Assembly: GCF_001889605.1 (NCBI RefSeq)
Contig: NZ_CP018171.1
Location: 2,440,501-2,504,500 of the forward strand
Length of the DNA stretch: 64,000 nucleotides
DNA from: Aquibium oceanicum
GTDB taxonomy: Bacteria; Pseudomonadota; Alphaproteobacteria; Rhizobiales; Rhizobiaceae
Direction of reading: 5' to 3'
Every line of letters starts with the position of its first letter. Position 1 is the stretch's first letter. Below, one piece after another: positions 28,532 to 37,728 of the stretch. The position numbers and the translations under genes are program-made. The notes under the pieces are model-generated. The model made no database searches. It was not told the origin of the DNA and saw nothing but the letters and a program-made list of their open reading frames with translations.

Positions 28532-30118
28532 CTAGCGGCCGAGCGGGATGGCGTCGAGGATCTCGAAGCGCTCGCCGACCCCGATGCGGATCATGTTCAG
28601 GTCGGCTTCGCGGGTGAAGCGGAATTCCTGCAAGGTGTTGGAGCCGTCCGGCTTTCCGGACCGGAAACGGATTACGCGGGAGCCGCCGTCGGGCCACAGG
28701 ACGGTTACCTCCGCATCTCCGTTCTCGCCGCGAGCGACGCTGGCGTCGCAGCGGGTCATCGGCTGGCCGACATAGCGCGCGCAGGGGATTTCGATGGTCG
28801 CGTCCTGCGACCGCTGTGGCGTCGTCGTCTGGGCCACCACGACGGGATCGAGCGTTGCAGCGGGCGGTTCCCGGGATGGCTCGGATGCCGCGGCGCGGGC
28901 GGGGGTGATAACGGCGGCGGGTGCGGCCGGCTCTTCCTTTTCGGCGGCAGCTGCCGGAGTTTCCTTCCTGGAGAAGAGGACCGCGAGCGCGGCATCGACG
29001 ATGCCTCGGGACTCTTCTTTCGGCTCGAGCGCGGCCATTTCATGCTGGGGGACTGTTACCGCCTCGGACGCGGGCATTTCGGCCGGCTCTTCAATCCCGG
29101 CGACCGGCTGCTCGGGGACGTCTTCCATCGTCGGTGCAGGCGATTCGGTTGCGGCCTGCGCGTGCGGATTGGCTGGCTCCGGTTCGGGCACTTCTGCCAC
29201 CGCAGGCGCGGGCATGTCCGCTGCCGCTGGGGCAGGGGTGTCCGCAACCTTCTCCTCCGGAAGCTCTGCCGGTTCGGGCTCGGCGGGGATTTCCGCAGTC
29301 GGCGCGGGCAGGCCCGCTTCCACCTCAGCGACGGGGTTTTCTGTGTCCAGCATGGCGATGTCCGTCGCCTCGGTGGCGGCTTCCGCGACCCTCTCCTCGC
29401 CCTCGATGAGGGGGCGCGGGGTCGGGATCGGGATCAGGGAAGACGCGTCGGCGGGGGCTTCGTAAGTCGCGGCCTCGGCGTCGTCGGGCGTAAACACCTC
29501 GGCCGCGAATGGCGCGTTTCGCGCTGCCATCGCCAGCGCGAAGGCGGGAGCAGTAGCGTCGATCTTGCGGCTTTCGCGCTCCTCGTCGAAGGCGAGCATT
29601 GGATCGACGCCGGACCCGGGCGCCGGGGACAGGAGCACGGTGCGGATCTCTGTGCCGGCAGATTCCTCTCCTGTGTCGAGGCCGATGCTCGGAAGCGGAT
29701 CGGGCAGGATGCCGGCAACGATCTGCGAGCGGTCGAACTTCTCCGGCGGCGGCACCTTCGCCGCATCGTCCTCCTCAGTGGCGTCCGCGACGCCGGCCCT
29801 CAGGTAGCGGGCGGGAGTCCAGCCGATCAGGTGCTCCGGATGGTCGATCTCGACCCGACACCACTCGTAGCCCCTGAAATCGGCGCAATCGAGCCGCTGT
29901 AGCAGCGAGCCGTTGGGAATGCGGGTCAGGACGAGGCCGGTCGGCGAGGCGGTGGCGCGGATGTTGAGGAGATCGTCGGGCGACAGCCCCCGCACCTCGA
30001 CCTCGACAGGCGCGATGTCGCCGGCCATGGCTTCTTCCGTGGCGAGCGCCGGCGCGGCAAGGCAGCAGGCGGCCAGCGCTACGGCGGACACGAATGCGCT
30101 GGCAGTCTTTCGCGGCAT
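28532..30118 (-). CDS. Periplasmic SH3-domain protein with long Pro/Ala/Glu linker, partner of caspase gene
   Basis: A 528-residue exported protein of unknown function. A signal peptide spans residues 1-27 (ALAACCLAAPALA). Residues about 38-108 form a bacterial SH3 domain (LSPDDLLNIRATASPTG, GSLLQRLDCADFRGYEWCRV, IGWTPARYLR). Residues about 110-430 are low-complexity, acidic and proline-rich, probably extended across the periplasm. The last about 85 residues form a compact domain with two cysteines (IPCARYVGQPMTRCDASVARG is its opening, split here as IPCARYVGQPM and TRCDASVARG), then EVTVLWPDGGSRVIRF. SH3 domains of this type bind cell-wall peptides. The caspase gene follows 60 nt downstream, so the pair is probably one operon. 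Confidence 0.78.
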   Translation of the reverse strand: MPRKTASAFVSAVALAACCLAAPALATEEAMAGDIAPVEVEVRGLSPDDLLNIRATASPTGLVLTRIPNGSLLQRLDCADFRGYEWCRVEIDHPEHLIGWTPARYLRAGVADATEEDDAAKVPPPEKFDRSQIVAGILPDPLPSIGLDTGEESAGTEIRTVLLSPAPGSGVDPMLAFDEERESRKIDATAPAFALAMAARNAPFAAEVFTPDDAEAATYEAPADASSLIPIPTPRPLIEGEERVAEAATEATDIAMLDTENPVAEVEAGLPAPTAEIPAEPEPAELPEEKVADTPAPAAADMPAPAVAEVPEPEPANPHAQAATESPAPTMEDVPEQPVAGIEEPAEMPASEAVTVPQHEMAALEPKEESRGIVDAALAVLFSRKETPAAAAEKEEPAAPAAVITPARAAASEPSREPPAATLDPVVVAQTTTPQRSQDATIEIPCARYVGQPMTRCDASVARGENGDAEVTVLWPDGGSRVIRFRSGKPDGSNTLQEFRFTREADLNMIRIGVGERFEILDAIPLGR

Positions 30119-30241
30119 CCGGATACTCGGGCGACCCTGTTCGGCGGCGTTGCGGTTACGGGACGCCTATTATGCGACCCGGCTGGCGGCTGTCACCCCA
30201 ATTTCGATTATCGTCCCTACAAGTTTTCAGACGGGGGCCGC

Positions 30242-31087
30242 TCAGGCGACGGCGTCCTGTCGCTTCGGCGGTGCCGACGAGAACCACAGATGGTCGAAGA
30301 CCGCCGTCGCTGTCTCGTCCGGTTGACGCTCGCCGTGAAGCCAGACCGACCGCGTGCGCCAGGCCTCCTCCGCGGTCGGCAGGCGTCGCGCCGATGCCGT
30401 GTCGGACGCGCCGACGCAGGCGATGAACCAGGCGCGCATGAATGGCAGGCAGGCAAATCCGGCTTCGGTGCGCGTCACCAGCATGGCGAGTGCGACGTCC
30501 GCGGACGGACGCCATGGGAAGATCATGCGCGCACCCGGACGGAGTGCCTGCATCCATCCGGTCGGCGGCGCGGCGACGCCCGCGTTCACGTAGATGACAT
30601 CGGAAGCGGGCAGTTCGGCCGCGGAAGCGTCGCAGGCATGCACCTCCACGTTTTCGAACGGTTCCAGGTTTTCCCGCGCCTGGTCCGCGAGGTCGGGCTC
30701 GATCTCGTAGGCGTGGACCTTCCCGGTGGGAAGCACGAGCATGGACAGGATCGCCGAATAGTAGCCGGTTCCCGCGCCGATATGGCTGACGATCTCGCCC
30801 GGCTGCGGAGCCACCCGTCCGATCCAGGCAGCATGGAGAAACGGTTCGCCGTTGTTGATCCCCTTGGTCCGGTTCAGCGCGACCAGCACGTTCTGATAGA
30901 GAAGCGAGGGATCGGCGGAGGGCGTTTCCACGCGCCGTCCATTGGCCATGATCGTCCAGGGACCGGGAGGAAGGAATGCCTCCCTCGGCACGATGCTGAA
31001 AGCCCGTTCCAGCCGGGGATCCGTCGAGCCGCTGTGAGCGGCCATCATACGAGCGTAGAGGGCCTGCATCTGCGCCAGTCCTGCCAT
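30242..31087 (-). CDS. Protein-L-isoaspartate O-methyltransferase-like (PCMT family) methyltransferase
   Basis: A 281-residue SAM-dependent methyltransferase. The SAM motif VSHIGAGTGYYSAILSML and the following HAYEIEPDLADQARENL (acidic motif II) are of PCMT type, and PREAFLPPGPW near the N-terminus resembles the PCMT R-E-x-F motif. It is longer than canonical PCMT (about 210-220 residues) because of a C-terminal extension, and the core S-x-x-x-P loop is not obvious, so true isoaspartyl repair activity is uncertain. It is monocistronic, starting at 31087, divergent from the small gene at 31239. Confidence 0.75.
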   Translation of the reverse strand: MAGLAQMQALYARMMAAHSGSTDPRLERAFSIVPREAFLPPGPWTIMANGRRVETPSADPSLLYQNVLVALNRTKGINNGEPFLHAAWIGRVAPQPGEIVSHIGAGTGYYSAILSMLVLPTGKVHAYEIEPDLADQARENLEPFENVEVHACDASAAELPASDVIYVNAGVAAPPTGWMQALRPGARMIFPWRPSADVALAMLVTRTEAGFACLPFMRAWFIACVGASDTASARRLPTAEEAWRTRSVWLHGERQPDETATAVFDHLWFSSAPPKRQDAVA

Positions 31088-31238
31088 GGCATCATGTCTC
31101 GCGTGAAGGCCCCCTCTATAGGCGTTCGCAAGCCGCTACGCACCATCGATAATGATCCCACCGGCGGAACCGGAAGGAGCAAGGGACGTTTTCGAACGAT
31201 CGCAGCCCGGTCCGGGTAGCGGCAACGTGGAGGAACCC

Positions 31239-31427
31239 ATGGGCATCGAGCAGGCACCGACACCGCAAGGCAAGGAAGGCGCGCGCGAGTTCCGCGAAAG
31301 CACCGCCCGCGAAGAGAAGAAGGTGGAATCCGAGAAGGGCAGCGACCTCAAGAAGGGCGCGGACCGGATCGACGAGCGGTCGCGCAGTTCGGACGGCAAG
31401 GGCGTCGGGACCAAGCAGCAGGACTGA
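31239..31427 (+). CDS. Small highly charged hydrophilic protein
   Basis: A 62-residue protein with no aromatic residues beyond one Phe, dominated by Lys, Glu, Arg, Gly and Ser (EGAREFRESTAREEKKVE, DLKKGADRIDERSRSS). It would be disordered or a single charged helix. ATG 31239 follows a GGAGGAA site at ideal spacing, and a strong 13-bp hairpin follows the stop by 20 bp; both support a real gene. An ATG at 31152 in the same frame would give 91 residues but has no ribosome site. I do not recognise a family; a stress or hydrophilin-like role is a guess. Confidence 0.6.
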   Translation: MGIEQAPTPQGKEGAREFRESTAREEKKVESEKGSDLKKGADRIDERSRSSDGKGVGTKQQD

Positions 31428-31447
31428 CCCTGCGGGCCGTATACGAA

Positions 31448-31486
31448 GGCGGAACCCGCTGGCCCCCGCCCCGAGCGGGTTCCGCC
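31448..31486 (+). terminator. 13-bp perfect hairpin after the small charged gene
   Basis: GGCGGAACCCGCT and AGCGGGTTCCGCC pair perfectly around a 13-nt loop, 20 bp after the stop at 31427. There is no U-run, so termination efficiency is uncertain. Confidence 0.6.
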
Positions 31487-31717
31487 TCGCAGCCCCCGAC
31501 CGCCGCAAGGGAGCAGTAGCCTGCGGAATGCGAGACGACTTTGCGTTGAATCAAAAGTTTCGGAAATCGATCGATGCGCCCGTCCATCGGGTGAGCGCGT
31601 GATGACGTTCGGCGAAGTCACATTCGTCATGACTTCGCACGCGCCACATACTATTCATGAACGGATATCCGACCCGCTGCACCACTGGTAGCGGCCCACA
31701 GATTCGAGGAGACCGCG

Positions 31718-32620
31718 ATGCGCTGGAGAGGCCGTCGTCAGAGCGCCAACGTAGAAGATCAGCGTGGCCGCAGCGCCGGTTTCGGGCGCGGCGGCGGTCT
31801 GGGCCGCGGAGGCGGCATGCGTATTCCCATGGGACGATCCATCGGCGGCGGCGGCATCTCCGGCATCGTCATCCTGGTCATCGTGTTCTTCGTGCTGCGG
31901 TTTCTCGGGATCGATCTGCTCGCCATGATGGGCGAACAGCCGCGCGGCGAGACGGACGGCACGACGGTGCAGAGCGCGGCGTCGGACGAGATGGCGCAGT
32001 TCGCCGGCGTGGTGCTTGCCGAGACCGAGGATGTCTGGAACGGTATCTTCGAAGCCGGCGGCCAGGACTATCCGGAGCCGACGATGGTGCTCTTCACCGA
32101 CCAGGTGCGCTCGGCCTGCGGCTTCGCCTCTGCGGCATCGGGGCCGTTCTATTGTCCGGGTGATGGGAAACTCTACCTCGATCTTTCATTCTTCGGGCAA
32201 CTGGCCAGCCAGTTCGGCGCGTCGGGCGATTTCGCGCAGGCCTACGTCATCGCGCATGAGGTGGGACACCACGTGCAGAACGTCACCGGGGTCCTGCCGA
32301 AGTTCAACCGCGCACGCCAGACGATGAGCGAAGTCGAGGCGAACCAAATGTCGGTGCGTGTCGAGCTGCAGGCGGACTGCTATGCCGGCATCTGGGCGCA
32401 CTATACGGAGCAGAAGGGGCTGCTGGAGCAGGGCGACATCGACGAGGCGCTGAATGCAGCCAATCAGATCGGTGACGACACGCTGCAGAAGCGGTCGCAG
32501 GGCTATGTCGTCCCCGACAGCTTCAACCACGGCACGTCGGCGCAGCGAAAGGAGTGGTTCGCGCGTGGTTTCGACAGCGGACGCATGTCCGATTGCGACA
32601 CGTTCAGCGGTAGTCTCTGA
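31718..32620 (+). CDS. YpfJ-family neutral zinc metallopeptidase
   Basis: A 300-residue membrane-anchored putative metallopeptidase. Residues 20-46 are Gly/Arg-rich, a single transmembrane helix spans about 47-65 (SGIVILVIVFFVLRFLG), and the periplasmic domain carries the zinc site HEVGHH at 180-185 within AYVIAHEVGHHVQNVTG, with ELQADCYAGIWAH providing the downstream acidic ligand region. FYCPGDGKLYLDLSFFG is the usual preceding segment. Length and order match the YpfJ/neutral zinc metallopeptidase family (PF04228-type); no substrate is known for it. Monocistronic. Confidence 0.9.
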   Translation: MRWRGRRQSANVEDQRGRSAGFGRGGGLGRGGGMRIPMGRSIGGGGISGIVILVIVFFVLRFLGIDLLAMMGEQPRGETDGTTVQSAASDEMAQFAGVVLAETEDVWNGIFEAGGQDYPEPTMVLFTDQVRSACGFASAASGPFYCPGDGKLYLDLSFFGQLASQFGASGDFAQAYVIAHEVGHHVQNVTGVLPKFNRARQTMSEVEANQMSVRVELQADCYAGIWAHYTEQKGLLEQGDIDEALNAANQIGDDTLQKRSQGYVVPDSFNHGTSAQRKEWFARGFDSGRMSDCDTFSGSL

Positions 32621-32695
32621 TTTAGAATTCGGTAATATCGGGCGGCTATCCTGAAAAACCGCAACAGGGCGTTCACGCTCCGCTAAGCATTCGAC

Positions 32696-32711
32696 TTAGC
32701 TCCACCTTAAC
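32696..32711 (+). promoter_or_regulatory. CtrA-like binding site upstream of the VWA/TadG gene
   Basis: TTAG, 7 nt (CTCCACC), TTAAC. The CtrA consensus is TTAA-N7-TTAAC, so there is one mismatch. It lies 48 bp upstream of the ATG at 32759, a plausible promoter position. CtrA is known to control pilus and motility genes in alphaproteobacteria. Occupancy is inferred. Confidence 0.45.
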
Positions 32712-32758
32712 GCGCTACGACTAGTCTTGCCCCATAGTGAATGGAGTGGGGTAGCGTG

Positions 32759-34345
32759 ATGTTGGCGTCTTCCATAGGCAGACTGGTGCGCGACAGGAGC
32801 GGGAATTTCGGCATCATGGCCGCCTTCGCCATGGTTCCGCTCGTTCTCGGCGCGGGCGTTGCAATCGACTTCTCGTCGCTCAGCAACCGAAAGGCCGAGT
32901 TGCAGAACGCGCTCGATGCCGCGGCGCTCGCCGTGGCCCGCGAAGGCAAGACGATCAGCGACGCCGAGGCCAACCTCATCGCGCAGCAGTTCATTCGCGC
33001 GAACTTCGACCCCAAGGACGTCGATCTCGATCTCAAGCGGACGGGAACCCGCGTCACGATCAAGGGCGGGCTGCGCCAGAAACTCGCCTTCGCAGGCCTC
33101 ATCGGCTACGACACCGCCAAGGTGGGGGCCGAATCCTCTGCCGACATCGCCTACAACAAGTACGAGATCGCGCTTGTGCTCGATACCACCGGCTCGATGA
33201 AGGGCGGCAAGCTCTCCTCCATGAAGGACGCGGTGCTCGGGCTTGTCGACACCATGTCGACGCAGATCAAGGACGCCGACAAGCTGAAGTTCGCGGTCGT
33301 GCCCTTCGCCAATTTCGTCAATGTCGGCAACCATTTCGGTCCGGAATTCGATAAGAACGGCAAGCTCATCAAGAAGACCGGCGCCGATTGGCTCGATCTG
33401 AAGGGTGGGGTCGAGGTTCCGCAGCTGGAACTGAAGAAGGGTGTCAGCCGCTTCGAGGTAATGCACAACCTCAAAGACGACTGGAAGGGCTGCGTCGAGA
33501 CCCGCTTCACCGCGGCGGGCGAGGACTACGACGTCTCCGACGAGCCGACCAAGAAATGGGGCGACAAGAACCGTTTCGTGCCGGCATTCTCCATCGACGA
33601 GCCGGACAGCGGCTACGGCAACAGCTACATCGCCTCGTCCGTCGATCCCCTCGACAAGAGCGCGACGGCCCAGAACAGGAAACTGCTCAAGTACGGCGTG
33701 ACCAGCGTTACCGGCAGCGACGGCACCACCATTCCGATCAGCGGCGACGGCGAGTGGTTCGTTCCGGCCATGAGCAAGTATGGCGGAAAAGGCCCCAACA
33801 GGGATTGCGTGACGCAGCCGATCGTGTCGCTCAACAACGACTACAACGGCATCAAGAACAAGGTGAAGTCGCTCCAAGCCAACGGAACGACCAACATCAT
33901 GGAAGGCGTCGCATGGGGCATGCGGGTCCTGTCGCCGCACGAGCCGTTCTCGGAAGGCCGGGTAAAGGAGCCCGGCGTGGAAAAGATCATGATCGTGCTG
34001 ACAGACGGTTCCAACGTGTTCGGCAACAACTACACGGCGCTGCGCTCGAGCTACTCCAGCAACGGCTACCTGGTCGATGGTCGGATCGGCATCGCCAACG
34101 GCTCGTCCTCCGACACCAACAAGATCATGAACGAGAAGACGCTGGCTGCCTGCGGCAACGCGAAGAAGGACGGCATCATCGTCTACACGATCAGGCTCGA
34201 GGAGCCGGACGTGAAGACCGGCATGATGCTGAAGGACTGCGCCACGAGCCCGGCCCACTTCTTCGACGCCCCTTCGCGCAGCCAGCTGGACGAGGTGTTC
34301 CAGAAAATCCGCGAGAACGTCGTCAGGCTGCGGATTTCGTCGTAG
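32759..34345 (+). CDS. TadG-like pilus-assembly/VWA domain protein
   Basis: A 528-residue protein anchored by one N-terminal helix (about 17-38, FGIMAAFAMVPLVLGAGVAI), preceded by the D-R-S-G-N TadE/TadG-type entry motif. The following DFSSLSNRKAELQNALDAAALAVARE is the Flp-pilus accessory (TadG/Tad_N) helix. A von Willebrand A domain has its MIDAS motif DTTGSMKGG at 142-150, a later TNIMEGVAWGMRVL, and VLTDGSN supplies the second metal loop. Such proteins assist Flp/Tad pilus or surface adhesion but also occur singly. No tad operon is in the window, so it is an orphan. ATG at 32759 is preferred; one at 32741 is possible. Confidence 0.88.
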   Translation: MLASSIGRLVRDRSGNFGIMAAFAMVPLVLGAGVAIDFSSLSNRKAELQNALDAAALAVAREGKTISDAEANLIAQQFIRANFDPKDVDLDLKRTGTRVTIKGGLRQKLAFAGLIGYDTAKVGAESSADIAYNKYEIALVLDTTGSMKGGKLSSMKDAVLGLVDTMSTQIKDADKLKFAVVPFANFVNVGNHFGPEFDKNGKLIKKTGADWLDLKGGVEVPQLELKKGVSRFEVMHNLKDDWKGCVETRFTAAGEDYDVSDEPTKKWGDKNRFVPAFSIDEPDSGYGNSYIASSVDPLDKSATAQNRKLLKYGVTSVTGSDGTTIPISGDGEWFVPAMSKYGGKGPNRDCVTQPIVSLNNDYNGIKNKVKSLQANGTTNIMEGVAWGMRVLSPHEPFSEGRVKEPGVEKIMIVLTDGSNVFGNNYTALRSSYSSNGYLVDGRIGIANGSSSDTNKIMNEKTLAACGNAKKDGIIVYTIRLEEPDVKTGMMLKDCATSPAHFFDAPSRSQLDEVFQKIRENVVRLRISS

Positions 34346-34374
34346 ACGCAGGGATCGCGACGAGCCCCAGAGGC

Positions 34375-35577
34375 CTACCGTTCCGCCAGCGCCGGCTCGC
34401 CCTTGCGCTCGCGGATCAGGTTCACGAAGCGGCGGAACAAATAGTGCGAATCCTGCGGGCCGGGCGAGGCCTCGGGATGGTGCTGGACGGAGAAGACCGG
34501 CTTACCGGCCAGCGCGATGCCGCAGTTGGAGCCGTCGAAGAGGGAGACATGGGTCTCCTCGACACCCTCCGGCAGGCTGTCGCCGTCGACCGCGAAGCCG
34601 TGGTTCATCGACACGATCTCGACCTTGCCTGTGGTGTGGTCCTTCACCGGATGGTTCGCTCCGTGATGACCCTGGTGCATCTTGGTGGTCTTTCCGCCGA
34701 CGGCCAGAGCCAGCATCTGGTGGCCGAGGCATATCCCGAACATGGGGAGATCGGCGCCGAGCAGGTCGCGGATGACGGGAACCGCGTATTCGCCGGTGGC
34801 CGCCGGATCGCCCGGGCCGTTCGACAGGAAGATGCCGTCGGGCCGCATGGCGAGGATGTCTTCCGCCGGCGTGTCGGCGGGAACCACCGTCACTTCGGCG
34901 CCGAGGCCGGCCAGGAGCCGCAGGATGTTGCGCTTCACGCCGTAGTCGATCGCCACGACGTGCATGGAAGGATCGGTCTGTTCGCCATAGCCATCGTTCC
35001 AGGCCCAGGCCGTCTCCTTCCACGTCGAACTCTGGCCCGACGTCACCTCCTTGGCGAGATCGAGACCGACGAGGCCATGCCACTCGGCGGCGCGCTTCTT
35101 AAGGTCCGCGACGTCAAAGATGCCGTCGGGCGAATGGGCGATCACCGCATGCGGTACGCCGAGGTCGCGGATGCGGGCGGTGAGCGCGCGCGTGTCGATG
35201 CCGCTGATGGCGACGATGCCGCGCCGCTTCAGCCAGTCGTGCAGGTTTTCCGCGGAGCGGTAGTTCGAGGGGTTGGTGACGTCGGCTCGGAATACGGCCC
35301 CGACGGCGCCGGCGCGGGCAGCCGGCGTCAGGTCCTCGATATCCTCGCTGTTGGCGCCGACATTGCCGATATGCGGGAAGGTGAAGGTGACGATCTGACC
35401 GGCGTAGGACGGGTCGGTGAGGATTTCCTGGTAGCCGGTCAGCGCAGTGTTGAAGCACACCTCGCCGATCGCTTCGCCCGTCGCGCCGAGCCCGCGGCCC
35501 TCCACGACCGTCCCGTCGGACAGGACGAGCAGCGCCGTGGCTTTTTGCGCGCCCCAGGGCGCCGTGGAAGCGGTCAT
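34375..35577 (-). CDS. carA: Carbamoyl-phosphate synthase small subunit
   Basis: A 400-residue glutamine amidotransferase subunit that supplies ammonia to CarB. The N-terminal CarA-specific domain reads [20 protein letters not shown] and [20 protein letters not shown]. The class I amidotransferase domain has the oxyanion/nucleophile elbow [19 protein letters not shown], and the His-Glu of the triad in [19 protein letters not shown] 35577 is chosen over an upstream frame extension because of the conserved N-terminal opening. It converges with the VWA gene (29 bp apart) and is 9.4 kb from carB. Confidence 0.96.
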   Translation of the reverse strand: MTASTAPWGAQKATALLVLSDGTVVEGRGLGATGEAIGEVCFNTALTGYQEILTDPSYAGQIVTFTFPHIGNVGANSEDIEDLTPAARAGAVGAVFRADVTNPSNYRSAENLHDWLKRRGIVAISGIDTRALTARIRDLGVPHAVIAHSPDGIFDVADLKKRAAEWHGLVGLDLAKEVTSGQSSTWKETAWAWNDGYGEQTDPSMHVVAIDYGVKRNILRLLAGLGAEVTVVPADTPAEDILAMRPDGIFLSNGPGDPAATGEYAVPVIRDLLGADLPMFGICLGHQMLALAVGGKTTKMHQGHHGANHPVKDHTTGKVEIVSMNHGFAVDGDSLPEGVEETHVSLFDGSNCGIALAGKPVFSVQHHPEASPGPQDSHYLFRRFVNLIRERKGEPALAER

Positions 35578-35870
35578 GCGGGTTTCTCCATCGAAGGCGG
35601 CCCTGCCGGGCTTGATATCGGTCGGCGAAAGGGCCATATCGCGCGGCGAATTCGGCGCGGCGCAACTATGCCCGCCCGATCCGTGCGCTAGATGTATGTC
35701 CATGCAGGATGCGGACAATAGGCAAAACGGGCGGCGCGGTCAATCGTGGCAATGAGGCCCGAAGAGAAAAGCTTTCGCAAACAAAAACAGCGGCTTGGAC
35801 CCGAAAAATCGGTTTGCGTCGATACATGCCCGGCGCTATTGTCCCATGTCGCCAAAGGAGTCTTGTCCCA

Positions 35871-36320
35871 ATGCGCGAGAAATTCGCGAAGGCGTTGAAG
35901 GACGCCCTCAAATCGCACGACAAACGCCGGATTTCCACGATCCGGCTCATCCAGACGGCCGTCAACGACAGGGACATCTCCAACCGTTCCGCCGGGAAGG
36001 ACCCCGTGAGCGCGGAAGAGATCGCGCTGATTCTCGTGAAGATGATCAAGCAGCGCCAGGAATCCGCGCGCATCTACGAGGAAGGCAATCGTCTCGAACT
36101 CGCGGAACAGGAACGCGAAGAAATCGGCATCATCCGCGATTTCTTGCCCAGGCAGCTGGAGGAGGAAGCGGTCAAGCAGGCCTGCGCCCAGGTGATCGAC
36201 GAGGTCGGCGCCGACGGCCTGCGCGACATGGGCAAGTGCATGAACGCGCTACGCGAAAAATTTCCGGGCCGCATGGACTTCGGCAAGGCCAGCGGCATCG
36301 TCAAGGGCATGCTGCGGTAA
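35871..36320 (+). CDS. GatB/YqeY domain-containing protein
   Basis: A 149-residue YqeY-type protein consisting only of the helical tail domain shared with GatB of the Asp/Glu-tRNA amidotransferase. Visible features are LKDALKSHDKRRISTIRLI, EIALILVKMIKQRQESARIY, EIGIIRDFLPRQLEEE and the C-terminal MDFGKASGIVKGML. The domain binds tRNA in GatB, but the role of the free-standing form is unsettled. ATG 35871 follows an AAAGGAG site. It is divergent from carA. Confidence 0.92.
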   Translation: MREKFAKALKDALKSHDKRRISTIRLIQTAVNDRDISNRSAGKDPVSAEEIALILVKMIKQRQESARIYEEGNRLELAEQEREEIGIIRDFLPRQLEEEAVKQACAQVIDEVGADGLRDMGKCMNALREKFPGRMDFGKASGIVKGMLR

Positions 36321-36572
36321 CAAGCCGCACGTCGTTTCCGCGACGACCGCTTAACTTGCGCCGCGAGCGAAGGCTGATCGACCGGTGCTGGCGGCCTTCC
36401 GTGGTCTGAAGGTGTCGGCTTCGCAGAACAAGCCTGACCACCAAGACCGCGTCCCCAGACGCTCGGATCAAGCTGCGAACATGCGGAATACTTCGACCCT
36501 TCGACGCTGCTCGAGCCAGCGTGGTTGCATCTCGTGAAGAAAACGGGCCAAGAAATCGAAAAGACGAGCGAA

Positions 36573-37613
36573 ATGGGCGTGAAGGATGCCGTCGAGGCGA
36601 TTGGAAAATCGGGGAAGCCAGGCTTCTACGGCGGCAATGTCCTCGCCGTCGCCCCCATGATGGACTGGACGGATCGGCATTGCCGGTTCCTGCATCGACA
36701 GATCACGCGGCGGGCTTTGCTTTATACCGAGATGGTGGTGGCCGATGCGGTGATCCATGGGGAGCGCGAGCGGTTGCTCGGGTTCGACGCGGCGGAGCAT
36801 CCCGTGGCGCTTCAGCTTGGCGGCAGCGATCCGGCGAAGCTCGCCGAGGCGGCGGCGATCGGGGCGGACTTAGGGTATGACGAGATAAATCTCAACGTCG
36901 GCTGCCCGTCCGACCGGGTGCAGTCGGGCACTTTCGGGGCCTGCCTGATGAAGACGCCGGAGCTGGTCGCGCGCTGCGTCGCCGCCATGAAGGCTGCGGT
37001 CGACGTGCCGGTAACCGTGAAATGCCGGCTGGGCGTCGACGAGCAGGACATCGAGACGGCGCTGGATGCGCTGGCCGACGGCGTGTTCGGCGAGGGAGCC
37101 GATGCATTGTGGGTGCATGCGCGCAAGGCTTGGCTGGAAGGGCTGAGCCCGAAGGAGAACCGGGACATCCCGCCGCTCGACTATCCGCGCGTCTACCGGC
37201 TGAAGGAGCGGTATCCCGACCGTTTCGTCGGCATCAATGGCGGCATCCCCGATCTGGAGGCGGCGAAGCGGCATCTGGGGCACGTCGACGGCGCGATGCT
37301 CGGCCGCGCCGCCTACCATACCCCCAGCGTGCTGGCGGACGCCGACCCGGTGATTTACGGCGAGGTTTCCGGTGATTTCGACTACGCGCTGCTGATCGAG
37401 CGGATGGCGGACTATGCCGACCGCCACATTGCGCGCGGCGGGCGGCTGGGCCACGTCACCCGCCACATGGTCGGTCTCTTCCACGGCCGGCCCGGCGCGC
37501 GGCGCTACCGGCAGATCCTGTCGACCGAGGCGACGCGGCCGGGCGCCGATTCGTCCGTGCTCCGCAAGGCCTTCGCCGCCGTGGATTTGGAGTCGGCCGC
37601 CGAGGCTGCATGA
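36573..37613 (+). CDS. dusA: tRNA-dihydrouridine synthase A
   Basis: A 346-residue FMN-dependent TIM-barrel enzyme reducing uridines in the tRNA D-loop (U20/U20a for the DusA group). It shows LAVAPMMDWTDRHCRF at the start, EINLNVGCPSDRVQSGTFGA with the catalytic Cys, VKCRLGVD, LWVHARKAWLEGLSPKENR, INGGIPD for FMN phosphate binding and HMVGLFHGRPGARRYRQIL typical of DusA. An earlier in-frame ATG at 36525 would add 16 residues without a ribosome site; 36573 is itself weakly supported, so the start is open. Confidence 0.93.
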   Translation: MGVKDAVEAIGKSGKPGFYGGNVLAVAPMMDWTDRHCRFLHRQITRRALLYTEMVVADAVIHGERERLLGFDAAEHPVALQLGGSDPAKLAEAAAIGADLGYDEINLNVGCPSDRVQSGTFGACLMKTPELVARCVAAMKAAVDVPVTVKCRLGVDEQDIETALDALADGVFGEGADALWVHARKAWLEGLSPKENRDIPPLDYPRVYRLKERYPDRFVGINGGIPDLEAAKRHLGHVDGAMLGRAAYHTPSVLADADPVIYGEVSGDFDYALLIERMADYADRHIARGGRLGHVTRHMVGLFHGRPGARRYRQILSTEATRPGADSSVLRKAFAAVDLESAAEAA

Positions 37614-37728
37614 ACCGAAAACCCGCGGCGGTAAGCTCCACCACGTCTCCACAAACGCAACGTTAAGTTTTGTCGGGCAAGGTAAACGGCAGGCAAATCC
37701 TTTCAGTTGCAGTTTATCGAGGGGGCAG

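Noticed and set aside
26888-29902. A 1004-codon plus-strand open frame over the caspase and SH3 genes
   Set aside because: Shadow of the minus-strand genes, which have signal peptides, catalytic motifs and ribosome sites; the antisense text shows none.
36321-36572. Possible regulatory RNA upstream of dusA
   Set aside because: No stable paired structure or conserved riboswitch motif was recognised in the 250 bp.
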